From Symsagittifera roscoffensis (lineage: Eukaryota; Xenacoelomorpha; Acoela; Convolutidae): 64,000 nucleotides of DNA. Where the stretch lies: the NCBI RefSeq assembly GCF_963678635.1, contig NC_087071.1, positions 25,055,821 through 25,119,820 of the forward strand, given 5' to 3'. Made by a program: the position numbers and the translations under genes. Of the stretch, positions 22,809-34,976 are shown in pieces. The first letter of the stretch is position 1; each line of letters starts with the position of its first letter. The notes below the pieces were generated by a model that worked only from the letters and a program-made list of their open reading frames with translations, was not told the DNA's origin and searched no databases.

Positions 22809-25257
22809 CATAGAAGGAATCCGTTCGTGGAATTGTTGAATGTTTCATGCAAGCTAGTCAAGCTCTGAATCTTAAGTAGTTCAAGTTATATCGAACGCGG
22901 AATTGGTTCGCAGAAAAAATAGAGTTTTTAAGCAAGCTATTCGAGCTTTGAAAGTTTGAACTCTTTCATTTTTTTTTAAATACGAATACGGTTTGTGAAA
23001 AAGTTGAAATGTTTCAGCTATCAATTTGAACACAAAATCTTTGAAATTTTTCAAGTTATATAAATGACAGAATCGGTTAGAAAAAATTGTAATTTTTTAA
23101 GCTAGCTTTTGGAGCTTTGAAAATTTGAAATATAACAAGTTAGTTCATAGAAGGAATCCGTTCGTGGAAGTGTTGAATTTTTCAAGCAAGCTAGTCAAGC
23201 TCTGAATCTTAAATAGTTCAAGTTAAATTATACGCGGAATCGGTTCGCAAAAAGAAAGAAGTTCCTAAGCAAGATATTCGAGCTTTGAAAGTTTGAATTC
23301 TTTCAAGTTTTTTCAAAGACGAAAACGGTTTGCGAAAAAGCTGAGATTTTTCAGCAATCAATTTGAGCTACGAAACTTTGAAAAATTTCAAGTTATATAA
23401 ATGACAGAATCGGTTAGCAAAAAAGTGTAATCGGTCAGCAAAAAAGTGTAATTTTTTAAGCTAGCTTTTGAAGCTTTGAAACTTTGAAATATAACAAGTT
23501 ATTTCATAGAAGGAATTCGTTTGTGGAATTGTTGAATTTTCACGCAAGCTAGTCAAGCTCTGAATCTTAAATAAATCAAGTTATATCATACGCGGAATTG
23601 GTTTGCAGAAACAATAGAGTTTTTAAGCAAGCTATTCGAGCTTTGAAAGTTTGAATTCTTTCAAGTTTTTTCAAAGACGAAAACGGTTTGCGAAAAAGCT
23701 GAGAATTTTCAGCAATCAATTTGAGCTACGAAAATTTGAAATATTTCTAGTTATATAAATGACAGAATCGGTTAGCAAAAAAGTGTAATCGGTTGGCAAA
23801 AAAGTGTTTTTTTTTTCAGCTAGCTTTTGGAGCTTTGAAATTTTGAAATATAACAAGTTATTTCATAGAAGGAATCCGTTCGTGGAATTGTTGAATGTTT
23901 CATGCAAGCTAGTCAAGCTCTGAATCTTAAGTCGTTCAAGTTATATCGAACGCGGAATTGGTTCGCAGAAAGAATAGAGTTTTTAAGCAAGCTATTCGAG
24001 CTTTGAAAGTTTGAACTCTTTCAATTTTTTTTAAATACGAATACGGTTTGTGAAACAGTTGAAATGTTTCAGCTATCAATTTGAGCACGAAATCTTTGAA
24101 ATTTTTCAAGTTATATAAATGACAGAATCGGTTAGAAAAAAAGTGTAATTTTTTAAGCTAGCTTTTGGAGCTTTGAAAATTTGAAATATAACAAGTTAGT
24201 TCATAGAAGGAATCCGTTCGTGGAAGTGTTGAATTTTTCAAGCAAGCTAGTCAAGCTCTGAATCTTAAATAGTTCAAGTTAAATTATACGCGGAATCGGT
24301 TCGCAAAAAGAAAGAAGTTCCTAAGCAAGATATTCGAGCTTTGAAAGTTTGAATTCTTTCAAGTTTTTTCAAAGACGAAAATGGTTTGCGAAAAAGCTGA
24401 GATTTTTCAGCAATCAATTTGAGCTACGAAACTTTGAAAAATTTCAAGTTATATAAATGACAGAATCGATTAGCAAAAAAGTGTAATCGGTCAGCAAAAA
24501 AGTGTAATTTTTTAAGCTAGCTTTTGAAGCTTTGAAACTTTGAAATATAACAAGTTATTTCATAGAAGGAATTCGTTTGTGGAATTGTTGAATTTTCACG
24601 CAAGCTAGTCAAGCTCTGAATCTTAAATAAATCAAGTTATATCATACGCGGAATTGGTTTGCAGAAAGAATAGAGTTTTTAAGCAAGCTATTCGAGCTTT
24701 GAAAGTTTGAATTCTTTCAAGTTTTTTCAAAGACGAAAACGGTTTGCAAAAAAGCTGAGAATTTTCAGCAATCAATTTGAGCTACGAAAATTTGAAATAT
24801 TTCTAGTTATATAAATGACAGAATCGGTTAGCAAAAAAGTGTAATCGGTCGGCAAAAAAGTGTTTTTTTTTTCAGCTAGCTTTTGGAGCTTCGAAATTTT
24901 GAAATATAACAAGTTATTTCATAGAAGCAATCCGTTCGTGGAATTGTTGAAATTTTCACGCAAGCTAGTCAAGCTCTGAATCCTAAATAGATCAAGTTAT
25001 ATCGAACGCGGAATTGGTTCGCAGAAAGAATAGAGTTTTTAAGCAAGCTATTCGAGCTTTGAAAGTTTGAACTCTTTCAATTTTTTTTAAATACGAATAC
25101 GGTTTGTGAAACAGTTGAAATGTTTCAGCTATCAATTTGAGCACGAAATCTTTGAAATTTTTCAAGTTATATAAATGACAGAATCGGTTAGAAAAAAAGT
25201 GTAATTTTTTAAGCTAGCTTTTGGAGCTTTGAAAATTTGAAATATAACAAGTTAGTT
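22809..25257. repeat. 1,056-bp trimer array (about 2.3 copies)
   Basis: Spacings are 337, 359, 359, 338, 359, 359, 338 bp, so each copy is one short and two long units. Diagnostic marks are TTAAATTATACGCGG near 23,224 and 24,280 (offset 1,056), ATATCGAACGCGG in B, TTTGAACTCTTTC with a long T-run in C, and GTTGAATTTTCACGC, one T short, in A. A T-run of about ten bases occurs near 23,807 and another near 24,863, both in D. The third, partial copy runs into the 189-bp-unit block. Confidence 0.88.
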
Positions 25258-26351
25258 CATAGAAGGAATCCGTTCGTGGAAGTGTTGAATTTTTCAAGCA
25301 AGCTAGTCAAGCTCTGAATCTTAAATAGTTCAAGTTATATCATACGCGGAATTGGTTCGCAAAAAGGTGTAATCGGTCAGCAAAAAAGTCTAATTTTTTA
25401 AGCTAGCTTTTGGAGCTTTGAAATTTTGAAATATAACAAGTTATTTCATAGAAGGAATCCGTTCGTGGAATTGTTGAATGTTTCATGCAAGCTAGTCAAG
25501 CTCTGAATCTTAAGTAGTTCAAGTTATATCATACGCGGAATTGGTTCGCAAAAAGGTGTAATCGGTCAGCAAAAAAGTCTAATTTTTTAAGCTAGCTTTT
25601 GGAGCTTTGAAATTTTGAAATATAACAAGTTATTTCATAGAAGGAATCCGTTCGTGGAATTGTTGAATGTTTCATGCAAGCTAGTCAAGCTCTGAATCTT
25701 AAGTAGTTCAAGTTATATCGAACGCGGAATTGGTTCGCAGAAAGAATAGAGTTTTTAAGCAAGCTATTCGAGCTTTGAAAGTTTGAACTCTTTCAATTTT
25801 TTTTAAATACGAATACGGTTTGTGAAACAGTTGAAATGTTTCAGCTATCAATTTGAGCACGAAATCTTTGAAATTTTTCAAGTTATATAAATGACAGAAT
25901 CGGTTAGAAAAAAAGTGTAATTTTTTAAGCTAGCTTTTGGAGCTTTGAAAATTTGAAATATAACAAGTTAGTTCATAGAAGGAATCCGTTCGTGGAAGTG
26001 TTGAATTTTTCAAGCAAGCTAGTCAAGCTCTGAATCTTAAATAGTTCAAGTTATATCATACGCGGAATTGGTTCGCAAAAAGGTGTAATCGGTCAGCAAA
26101 AAAGTCTAATTTTTTAAGCTAGCTTTTGGAGCTTTGAAATTTTGAAATATAACAAGTTATTTTATAGAAGGAATCCGTTCGTGGAATTGTTGAATGTTTC
26201 ATGCAAGCTAGTCAAGCTCTGAATCTTAAGTAGTTCAAGTTATATCATACGCGGAATTGGTTCGCAAAAAGGTGTAATCGGTCAGCAAAAAAGTCTAATT
26301 TTTTAAGCTAGCTTTTGGAGCTTTGAAATTTTGAAATATAACAAGTTATTT
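25258..26351. repeat. 716-bp array containing paired 189-bp units
   Basis: Spacings are 189, 189, 338, 189, 189 bp. Two adjacent 189-bp units plus a short unit form a 716-bp higher-order unit present about one and a half times. All four 189-bp units carry the junction GGTTCGCAAAAAGGTGTAAT and AGTCTAATTTTTTAAGC. Neighbouring pairs differ mainly in TTAAATAG versus TTAAGTAG and in CATAG versus TATAG at 26,163. The block is almost certainly derived from the unit at 22,620 together with the short unit of the 1,056-bp array. Confidence 0.88.
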
Positions 26352-28293
26352 CATAGAAGGAATCCGTTCGTGGAATTGTTGAATGTTTCATGCAAGCTAG
26401 TCAAGCTCTGAATCTTAAGTAGTTCAAGTTATATCGAACGCGGAATTGGTTCGCAGAAAAAATAGAGTTTTTAAGCAAGCTATTCGAGCTTTGAAAGTTT
26501 GAACTCTTTCATTTTTTTTTAAATACGAATACGGTTTGCGAAAAAGCTGAGATTTTTCAGCAATCAATTTGAGCTACGAAACTTTGAAAAACTTCAAGTT
26601 ATATAAATGACAGAATCTGTTAGCAAAAAAGTGTAATCGGTCAGCAAAAAAGTGTAATTTTTTAAGCTAGCTTTTGAAGCTTTGAAACTTTGAAATATAA
26701 CAAGTTATTTCATAGAAGGAATTCGTTTGTGGAATTGTTGAATTTTCACGCAAGCTAGTCAAGCTCTGAATCTTAAATAAATCAAGTTATATCATACGCG
26801 GAATTGGTTTGCAGAAAGAATAGAGTTTTTAAGCAAGCTATTCGAGCTTTGAAAGTTTGAATTCTTTCAAGTTTTTTCAAAGACGAAAACGGTTTGCAAA
26901 AAAGCTGAGAATTTTCAGCAATCAATTTGAGCTACGAAAATTTGAAATATTTCTAGTTATATAAATGACAGAATCGGTTAGCAAAAAAGTGTAATCGGTC
27001 GGCAAAAAAGTGTTTTTTTTTAAGCTAGCTTTTGAAGCTTTGAAACTTTGAAATATAACAAGTTATTTCATAGAAGGAATTCGTTCGTGGAATTGTTGAA
27101 ATTTTCACGCAAGCTAGTCAAGCTCTGAATCTTAAATAGATCAAGTTATATCATACGCGGAATTGGTTCGCAGAAAGAATAGAGTTTTTAAGCAAGCTAT
27201 TCGAGCTTTGAAAGTTTGAATTCTTTCAATTTATTTCTAGTACGAATACGGTTTACAAAAAAAGCTGGGATGTTTCAGCTATCAATTTGAGCACGAAATC
27301 TTTGAATTTTTTCAAGTTTTTTAATTGACAGAATCGGTTAGCAAAAAAGTGTGAATTTGTAAGCTAGCTTTTGGAGCTTTGAAAATTTGAAATATAACAA
27401 GTTAGTTCATAGAAGGAATCCATTCGTGGAAGTGTTCAATTTTTCAAGCAAGCTAGTCAAGCTCTGAATCTTAAATAGTTCAAGTTAGCTCATACGCGAA
27501 ATTGGTTAGCAAAAAGAATGGAGTTTTTAAGCAAACTATTCGAGCTTTGAAAGTTTGAATTCTTTCAATTTTCTTCAAATACGAATACGGTTTGCGAAAA
27601 AGCTGAGATGTTTCAGCTATCAGTTTCAGCACGAAATCTTTGAAGTTTTTCAAGTTATATAAATGACAGAATCGGCTAGCAAAAAAGTGTGAATTTGTAA
27701 GCTAGCTTTTGGAGCTTTGAAAATTTGAAATATAACAAGTTAGTTCATAGAAGGAATCCATTCGTGGAAGTGTTCAATTTTTCAAGCAAGCTAGTCAAGC
27801 TCTGAATCTTAAATAGTTCAAGTTATATCATACGCAGAATTGGTTCGCAGAAAGAATAGAGTTCCCAAGCAAGATATTCGAGCTTTGAAAGTTTGAATTC
27901 TTTCAAGTTTTTTCAAAGACAAAAACGGTTTGCGAAAAAGCTGAGATTTTTCAGCAATCATTTTGAGCTAAGAAGTTTTGAAATTTTTCAAGTTATATCA
28001 ATGACAGAATCGGTTAGCAAAACAGTGTAATCGGTCAGCAATAAAGTGTAATTTTTTAAGCTAGCTTTTGCAGCTTTGAAACTTTGAAATATAACAAGTT
28101 ATTTCATAGAAGGAATCCGTTCGTGGAAGTGTTGAATTTTTCAAGCAAGCTAGTTAAGCTCTGAATCTTAAATAGATCATGTTATATAAATGACAGAATC
28201 GGTTTGCAAAAAAGTATAATCGGTCAGCAAAAAAGTGTAAATTTTTAAGCTAGCTTTTGGAGCTTTGAAATTTTGAAATATAACAAGTTATTC
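26352..28293. repeat. Mixed units; two related short units and a 189-bp unit
   Basis: Spacings are 359, 358, 339, 338, 359 and 189 bp. The first unit begins like the one at 22,809 (TTTGAACTCTTTCATTTTTT) but changes within C near 26,530 to the long-type C/D seen at 23,320, a clear exchange point. The units with anchors at 27,408 and 27,746 both follow D boxes ending GTGTGAATTTGTAAGC, 338 bp apart, and share AATCCATTCGTGGAAGTGTTC. The 189-bp unit at 28,105-28,293 has the first kind of B/D join (ATGTTATATAAATGACAG). Confidence 0.82.
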
Positions 28294-30444
28294 CATAGAA
28301 GGAATCCGTTCGTGGAAGTGTCGAATTTTTCAAGCAAGCTAGTCAAGCTCTGAATCTTAAATATTTCAAGTTATATCATACTCAGAATCGGTTCGCAGAA
28401 AGAATGAAGTTCCTAAGCAAGATATTCGAGCTTTGAAAGTTTGACTTCTTTCAATTTTTTTCAAATACGAAAACGGTTTGCAAAAAGCTGAGATTTTTCA
28501 ACAATCAATTTGAGCTAAGAAATTTTCAATTATTTCAAGATATGTAAATGACAGAATCGGTTAGCAAAAAAGTATAATCGGTCAGCAAAAAAGTGTAAAT
28601 TTTTAAGCTAGCTTTTGGAGTTTTGAAATTTTAAAATATAACAAGTTATTTCATAGAAGGAATCCGTTCGTGGAAGTGTTGAAATTTTCAAGCAAGCTAG
28701 TCAAGCTCTGATTCTTAAATAGTTCAAGTTATCTCATACGCGGAATTGGTTCGCAAAAAAAATAGAGTTCCTAAGCAAGATATTCGAGCTTTGAAAATTT
28801 GAATTCTTTCAGTTTTCTTCAAATACGAAAACGGTTTGCGAAACAGCTGATGTTTTTCAGCAATCAATTTGAGATACGAAATTTTGAAATATTTCAAGTT
28901 ATATAAATGACAGAATCAGTTAGCAAAAAAGTGTAATCGGTCAGCAAAAAAGTGTAATTTTTTAAGCTAGCTTTCGGAGCTTTGAAACTTTGACATATAA
29001 CAAGTTATTTCATAGAAGGAATCCGTTCGTGGAATTGCTGAATTTTTCACGCAAGCTAGTGAAGCTCTGAATCTTAATTAGTTCAAGTTATATCATACGC
29101 AGAATTGGTTCGCAGAAAGAATAGAGTTCCCAAGCAAGATATTCGAGCTTTGAAAGTTTGAATTCTTTCAAGTTTTTTCAAAGACAAAAACGGTTTGCGA
29201 AAAAGCTGAGATTTTTCAGCAATCATTTTGAGCTAAGAAGTTTTGAAATTTTTCAAGTTATATCAATGACAGAATCGGTTAGCAAAACAGTGTAATCGGT
29301 CAGCAAAAATGTAATTTTTTAAGCTAGCTTTTGGAGTTTTGAAATTTTAAAATATAACAAGTTATTTCATAGAAGGAATCCGTTCGTGGAAGTGTTGAAA
29401 TTTTCAAGCAAGCTAGTCAACCTCTGATTCTTAAATAGTTCAAGTTATCTCATACGCGGAATTGGTTCGCAAAAAAAATAGAGTTCCTAAGCAAGATATT
29501 CGAGCTTTGAAAGTTTGAATTCTTTCAGTTTTCTTCAAATACGAAAACGGTTTGCGAAACAGCTGATATTTTTCAGCAATCAATTTGAGATACGAAATTT
29601 TGAAATATTTCAAGTTATATAAATGACAGAATCAGTTAGCAAAAAAGTGTAATCGGTCAGCAAAAAAGTGTAATTTTTTAAGCTAGCTTTCGGAGCTTTG
29701 AAACTTTGACATATAACAAGTTATTTCATAGAAGGAATCCGTTCGTGGAATTGCTGAATTTTTCACGCAAGCTAGTGAAGCTCTGAATCTTAATTAGTTC
29801 AAGTTATATCATACGCAGAATTGGTTCGCAGAAAGAATAGAGTTCCCAAGCAAGATATTCGAGCTTTGAAAGTTTGAATTCTTTCAAGTTTTTTCAAAGA
29901 CAAAAACGGTTTGCGAAAAAGCTGAGATTTTTTAGCAATCATTTTGAGCTAAGAAGTTTTGAAATTTTTCAAGTTATATCAATGACAGAATCGGTTAGCA
30001 AAACAGTGTAATCGGTCAGCAAAAATGTAATTTTTTAAGCTAGCTTTTGGAGTTTTGAAATTTTAAAATATAACAAGTTATTTCATAGAAGGAATCCGTT
30101 CGTGGAAGTGTTGAAATTTTCAAGCAAGCTAGTCAAGCTCTGATTCTTAAATAGTTCAAGTTATATCATACGCGGAATCGGTTCGCAAAAAGAATGAAGT
30201 TCCGAAGCAAGATATTCGAGCTTTGAAAGTTTGAATTCTTTCAAGTTTTTTCAAAGACAAAAACGGTTTGCAAAAAAGCTGAGATTTTTCAGCAATCAAT
30301 TTGATCTACGAAATTTTGAAATATTTCGACTTATATAAATGACCGAAACGGTTAGCAAAAAAAACTTTAATCGGTCAGCAAAAAAGTGTAATTTTTTAAG
30401 CTAGCTTTTGGAGCTTTGAAACTTTGAAATCTAACAAGTTATTT
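28294..30444. repeat. 716-bp dimer array of two long units (about 2.5 copies)
   Basis: Spacings are 358, 359, 357, 359, 357 and 361 bp. The marker GAGTTTTGAAATTTTAAAAT recurs near 28,619, 29,335 and 30,051, 716 bp apart. Its partner unit carries CTTTGACATATAAC, TGGAATTGCTGAATTTTTC and GAGTTCCCAAGC. A fragment of the same kind (ATACGCAGAATTGGTTCGC, GAGTTCCCAAGC) also lies near 27,833. This 716-bp period is unrelated in composition to the one at 25,258: here it is two full units, there two 189-bp units plus a short one. Confidence 0.88.
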
Positions 30445-31164
30445 CATAGAAGGAATCCGTTTGTGGAATTGTTGAATTTTTCATGCAAGCTAGTCAAGCT
30501 CTGAATCTTAAATAGTTCAATTTATATCATACGCGGAATTGGTTGGCAGAAAGAATAGATTTTTTAATCAAACTATTCGAGCTTTGAAAGTTTGAATTCT
30601 TTCAGTTTTCTGCAAATACGAAAACGGTTTGCGAAACAGCTGATATTTTTCAGCAATCAATTTGAGATACGAAATTTTGAAATATTTCAAGTTATGTAAA
30701 TGACAGAATCAGTTAGCAAAAAAGTGTAATCGGTCAGCAAAAAAGTGTAATTTTTTAAGCTAGCTTTTGGAGGTTTGAAATTTTGAAATATAACAAGTTA
30801 TTTCATAGAAGGAATCCGTTCGTGGAATTGTTGAATTTTTCAAGCAAGCTAGTCAAGCTCTGAATCTTAAATAGTTCAAGTTATATCATACGCGGAATCG
30901 GTTCGCAAAAAGAATGAAGTTCCGAAGCAAGATATTCGAGCTTTGAAAGTTTGAATTCTTTCAAGTTTTTTCAAAGACGAAAACGGTTTGCGAAAAAGCT
31001 GAGATTTTCAGCAATCAATTTGATCTACGTTATTTTGAAATATTTCGAGTTATATAAATGACAGAAACGGTTAGCAAAAAAAAACTTTAATCGGTCAGCA
31101 AAAAAGTGTAATTTTTTAAGCTAGCTTTTGGAGCTTTGAAACTTTGAAATCTAACAAGTTATTT

Positions 31165-31502
31165 TTTAGAAGGAATCCGTTCGTGGAATTGTTGAATTTT
31201 TCACGCAAGCTAGTCAAGCTCTGAATCTTAAGTAGTTCAAGTTATATCATACGCGGAATTGGTTCGCAGAAAGAATAGATTTTTTAATCAAGCTATTCGA
31301 GCTTTGAAAGTTTGAATTCTTTCAATTTTCTTCAAATACGAATACGGTTTGCGAAAAAGCTGAAATGTTTCAGCTATCAATTTGAGCACGAAATCTTTGA
31401 AAAATTTCAAGTTATATAAATGACAGAATCGGTTAGCAAAAAAGTGTAACTTTTTAAGCCAGCTTTTGGAGCTTTGAAAATTTGAAATATAACAAGTTAT
31501 TT
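31165..31502. repeat. Reference short repeat unit (338 bp)
   Basis: Type example of the short form, four subunits of about 84 bp each with a single D box. Short units usually share a linked set of variants: GAATTGGTTCGCAGAAAG in B, TTTCAATTTTCTTCAAATAC in C, and TTTCAGCTATCAATTTGAGC at the C/D boundary. Many long units instead have GAATCGGTTCGCAAAAAG, TTTCAAGTTTTTTCAAAGAC and TTTCAGCAATCAATTTGAGC. The linkage is not absolute: the long units at 33,277-37,225 combine short-type B and C with long-type D, so the forms have recombined. About 50 short units lie in the window, often alternating with long ones. Confidence 0.82.
31358..31375. other. Perfect inverted repeat in subunit C
   Basis: The site reads AGCTGAAA, a two-base TG centre, then TTTCAGCT: an 18-bp inverted repeat with 8-bp arms. 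The identical site recurs at 32,416-32,433, one 1,058-bp period later. Most other short units have AGCTGAGATGTTTCAGCT, which leaves one G-T pair in the stem. Long units have GCTGAGATTTTTCAGC, keeping a 5-bp arm. The dyad is therefore a general feature of subunit C. A role as a protein-binding site or cruciform is possible but not shown. Confidence 0.8.
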
Positions 31503-34500
31503 CATAGAAGGAATCCGTTCGTGGAAGTGTTGAATTTTTCAAGCAAGCTAGTCAAGCTCTGAATCTTAAATAGTTCAAGTTATGTCACACGCGGAATCGG
31601 TTCGCAAAAAGAATGAAGTTCCTAAGCAAGATATTCGAGCTTTGAAATTTTGAATTCTTTCAAGTTTTTTCAAAGACAAAAACGGTGTGCGAAAAAGCTG
31701 AGATTTTTCAGCAATCAATTTGAGCTACAAAACTTTGAAATATTTCGAGTTATTTAAATGACAGAATCGGTTAGCAAAAAAGTTTAATCGGTCAGCAAAA
31801 AGTGTAATTTTTTAAGCTAGCTTTTGGAGCTTTGAAACTTTGAAATCTAACAAGTTCTTTCATAGAAGGAATCCGTTCGTGGAATTGTTGTATTTTTCTC
31901 GTAAGCTAGTCAAGCTCTGAATCTTAAATAGTTCAAATTATATCATACGCGGAATTGGTTCGCAGAAAGAATAGATTTTTTAAGCAAGCTATTCGATCTT
32001 TGAAAGTTTGAATTCTTTCAACTTTCTTCAAATACGAATACGGTTTGCGAAAAAGCTGAGATTTTTTAGCAATCAATTTGAGCTACGAGATGTTGAAATA
32101 TTTCAAGTTATATAAATGACAGAATCGGTTACCAAAAAAGTAGTTTAACCGGTCAGCAAAAAAGTGTAATTTTTTAAGCTAGCTTTTGGAGCTTTGAAAC
32201 TTTGAAATCTAACAAGTTATTTTTTAGAAGGAATCCGTTCGTGGAATTGTTGAATTTTTCACGCAAGCTAGTCAAGCTCTGAATCTTAAGTAGTTCAAGT
32301 TATATCATACGCGGAATTGGTTCGCAGAAAGAATAGATTTTTTAATCAAGCTATTCGAGCTTTGAAAGTTTGAATTCTTTCAATTTTCTTCAAATACGAA
32401 TACGGTTTGCGAAAAAGCTGAAATGTTTCAGCTATCAATTTGAGCACGAAATCTTTGAAAAATTTCAAGTTATATAAATGACAGAATCGGTTAGCAAAAA
32501 AGTGTAACTTTTTAAGCCAGCTTTTGGAACTTTGAAAATTTGAAATATAACAAGTTATTTCATAGAAGGAATCCGTTCGTGGAAGTGTTGAATTTTTCAA
32601 GCAAGCTAGTCAAGCTCTGAATCTTAAATAGTTCAAGTTATGTCACACGCGGAATCGGTTCGCAAAAAGAATGAAGTTCCTAAGCAAGATATTCGAGCTT
32701 TGAAATTTTGAATTCTTTCAAGTTTTTTCAAAGACAAAAACGGTGTGCGAAAAAGCTGAGATTTTTCAGCAATCAATTTGAGCTACAAAACTTTGAAATA
32801 TTTCGAGTTATTTAAATGACAGAATCGGTTAGCAAAAAAGTTTAATCGGTCAGCAAAAAGTGTAATTTTTTAAGCTAGCTTTTGGAGCTTTGAAACTTTG
32901 AAATCTAACAAGATCTTTCATAGAAGGAATCCGTTCGTGGAATTGTTGAATGTTTCTCGCAAGCTAGTCAAGCTCTGAATCTTAAATAGTTCAAGTTATA
33001 TCATACGCGGAATTGGTTCGCAGAAAGAATAGAGTTTTAAAGCAAACTATTCGAGCTTTGAAAGTTTGAATTCTTTCAATTTTCTTCAAATACGAATACG
33101 GTTTGCGAAAAAGCTGATATCTTTCAGCAATCAATTTGAGCTACGAAAATTTGAAATATTTCGAGTTATATAAATGACACAATCGGTTAGCAAAAAAGTT
33201 TAATCGGTCAGCAAAAAGTGTAATTTTTTAAGCTAGCTTTTGGAGCTTTGAAACTTTGAAATCTAACAAGATCTTTCATAGAAGGAATCCGTTCGTGGAA
33301 TTGTTGAATTTTTCTCGTAAGCTAGTCAAGCTCTGAATCTTAAATAGTTCAGGTTATATCATACGCGGAATTGGTTCGCAGAAAAAATAGATTTGTTAAG
33401 CAAGCTATTCGATCTTTGAAAATTTTAATTCTTTCAACTTTCTTCAAATACGAATACGGTTTGCGAAAAAGCTGATATCTTTCAGCAATCAATTTGAGCT
33501 ACGAAAATTTGAAATATTTCGAGTTATATAAATGACACAATCGGTTAGCAAAAAAGTTTAACCGGTCAGCAAAAAAGTGTAATTTTTTATGCTAGCTTTT
33601 GGAGCTTTGATACCTAGAAATCTAACAAGTTATTTCATAGAAGGAATCCGTTCGTGGAATTGTTGAATTTTTCTCGTAAGCTAGTCAAGCTCTGAATCTT
33701 AAATAGTTCAAATTATATCATACGCGGAATTGGTTCGCAGAAAGAATAGATTTTTTAAGCAAGCTATTCGATCTTTGAAAGTTTGAATTCTTTCAATTTT
33801 CTTCAAATACGAATACGGTTTGCGAAAAAGCTGAGATCTTTCAGCAATCAATTTGAGCTGCGAAAATTTGAAATATTTCGAGTTATATAAATGACAGAAT
33901 CGGTTAGCAAAAAAGTTTAACCGGTCAGCAAAAAAGTGTAATTTTTTATGCTAGCTTTTGGAGCTTTGATACTTAGTAATCTAACAAGTTATTTCATAGA
34001 AGGAATCCGTTCGTGGAATTGTTGAATTTTTCTCGTAAGCTAGTCAAGCTCTGAATCTTAAATTGTTCAAGTTATATCATACGCGGAATTGGTTCGCAGA
34101 AAGAATAGATTTTTTAAGCAAGCTATTCGATCTTTGAAAATTTGAATTCTTTCAAATTTCTTCAAATACGAATACGGTTTGCGAAAAAGCTGAGATCTTT
34201 CAGCAATCAATTTGAGCTACGAAAATTTGAAATATTTCGAGTTATATAAATGACAGAATCGGTTAGCAAAAAACTTTAACCGGTCAGCAAAAAAGTGTAA
34301 TTTTTTATGCTAGCTTTTGGAGCTTTGATACTTAGAAATCTAACAAGTTATTTCATAGAAGGAATCCGTTCGTGAAATTGTTGAATTTTTCGCGTAAGCT
34401 AGTCAAGCTCTGAATCTTAAATAGTTCAAATTATATCATACGCGGAATTGGTTCGCAGAAAGAATAGATTTTTTAAGCAAGCTATTCGATCTTTGAAAGT

Positions 34501-34665
34501 TTGAATTCTTTCAATTTTCTTCAAATACGAATACGGTTTGCGAAAAAGCTGAGATCTTTCAGCAATCAATTTGAGCTACAAAAATTTGAAATATTTCGAG
34601 TTATATAAATGACAGAATCGGTTAGCAAAAAATTTTAACCGGTCAGCAAAAAAGTATAATTTTTT

Positions 34666-34675
34666 AAGCTAGCTT
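34666..34675. other. Conserved 10-bp palindrome AAGCTAGCTT at the D/A boundary
   Basis: AAGCTAGCTT is its own reverse complement and follows the T-run that closes subunit D in most units. Variants such as AAGCCAGCTT, ACGCTAGCTT and ATGCTAGCTT break the outer pairs in subsets of units, so it is common but not invariant. Together with the dyad in subunit C it gives two symmetric sites per unit. No function is claimed. Confidence 0.75.
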
Positions 34676-34976
34676 TTGGAGCTTTGATACTTAGAAATCT
34701 AACAAGTTATTTCATAGAAGGAATCCGTTCGTGGAATTGTTGAATTTTTCACGCAAGCTAGTCAAGCTCTGAATCTTAAGTAGTTCAAGTTATATCATAC
34801 GCGGAATTGGTTCGCAGAAAGAATAGATTTTTTAAGCAAGCTATTCGATCTTTGAAAGTTTGAATTCTTTCAATTTTCTTCAAATACGAATACGGTTTGC
34901 GAAAAAGCTGAGATCTTTCAGCAATCAATTTGAGCTACGAACATTTGAAATATTTCGAGTTATATAAATGACAGAA

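Larger units (their letters stand above)
30445..33276. repeat. 1,058-bp trimer array (two copies)
   Basis: After two lead-in units (359 and 361 bp), spacings are 338, 358, 362, 338, 358, 358 bp; anchors 31,165, 31,503 and 31,861 correspond to 32,223, 32,561 and 32,919. Marks shared at 1,058 bp include ATTTTTTAGAAGG in place of the anchor, GCTGAAATGTTTCAGC, ATGTCACACGCGG and AACGGTGTGCGAAAAAGC. The unit at 31,861 ends in an abnormal D box (ACCAAAAAAGTAGTTTAACC), which lengthens it to 362 bp. Confidence 0.87.

Noticed and set aside
23807-23816. Run of ten T as a possible polymerase III terminator or retroposon tail scar
   Set aside because: It is a length variant of the T-run that closes subunit D in every unit; no A/B box promoter or target-site duplication is present.
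31358-31375. Intrinsic transcription terminator (dyad followed by T-rich sequence)
   Set aside because: The arms are AT-rich and short, no T-run follows directly, and no gene lies upstream. The element recurs in nearly every unit.
34733-34750. Possible CENP-B box in subunit A (CCGTTCGTGGAATTGTTG)
   Set aside because: TTCG and the spaced A are present, but the essential CGGG of the box is not; the sequence there ends in TTG.
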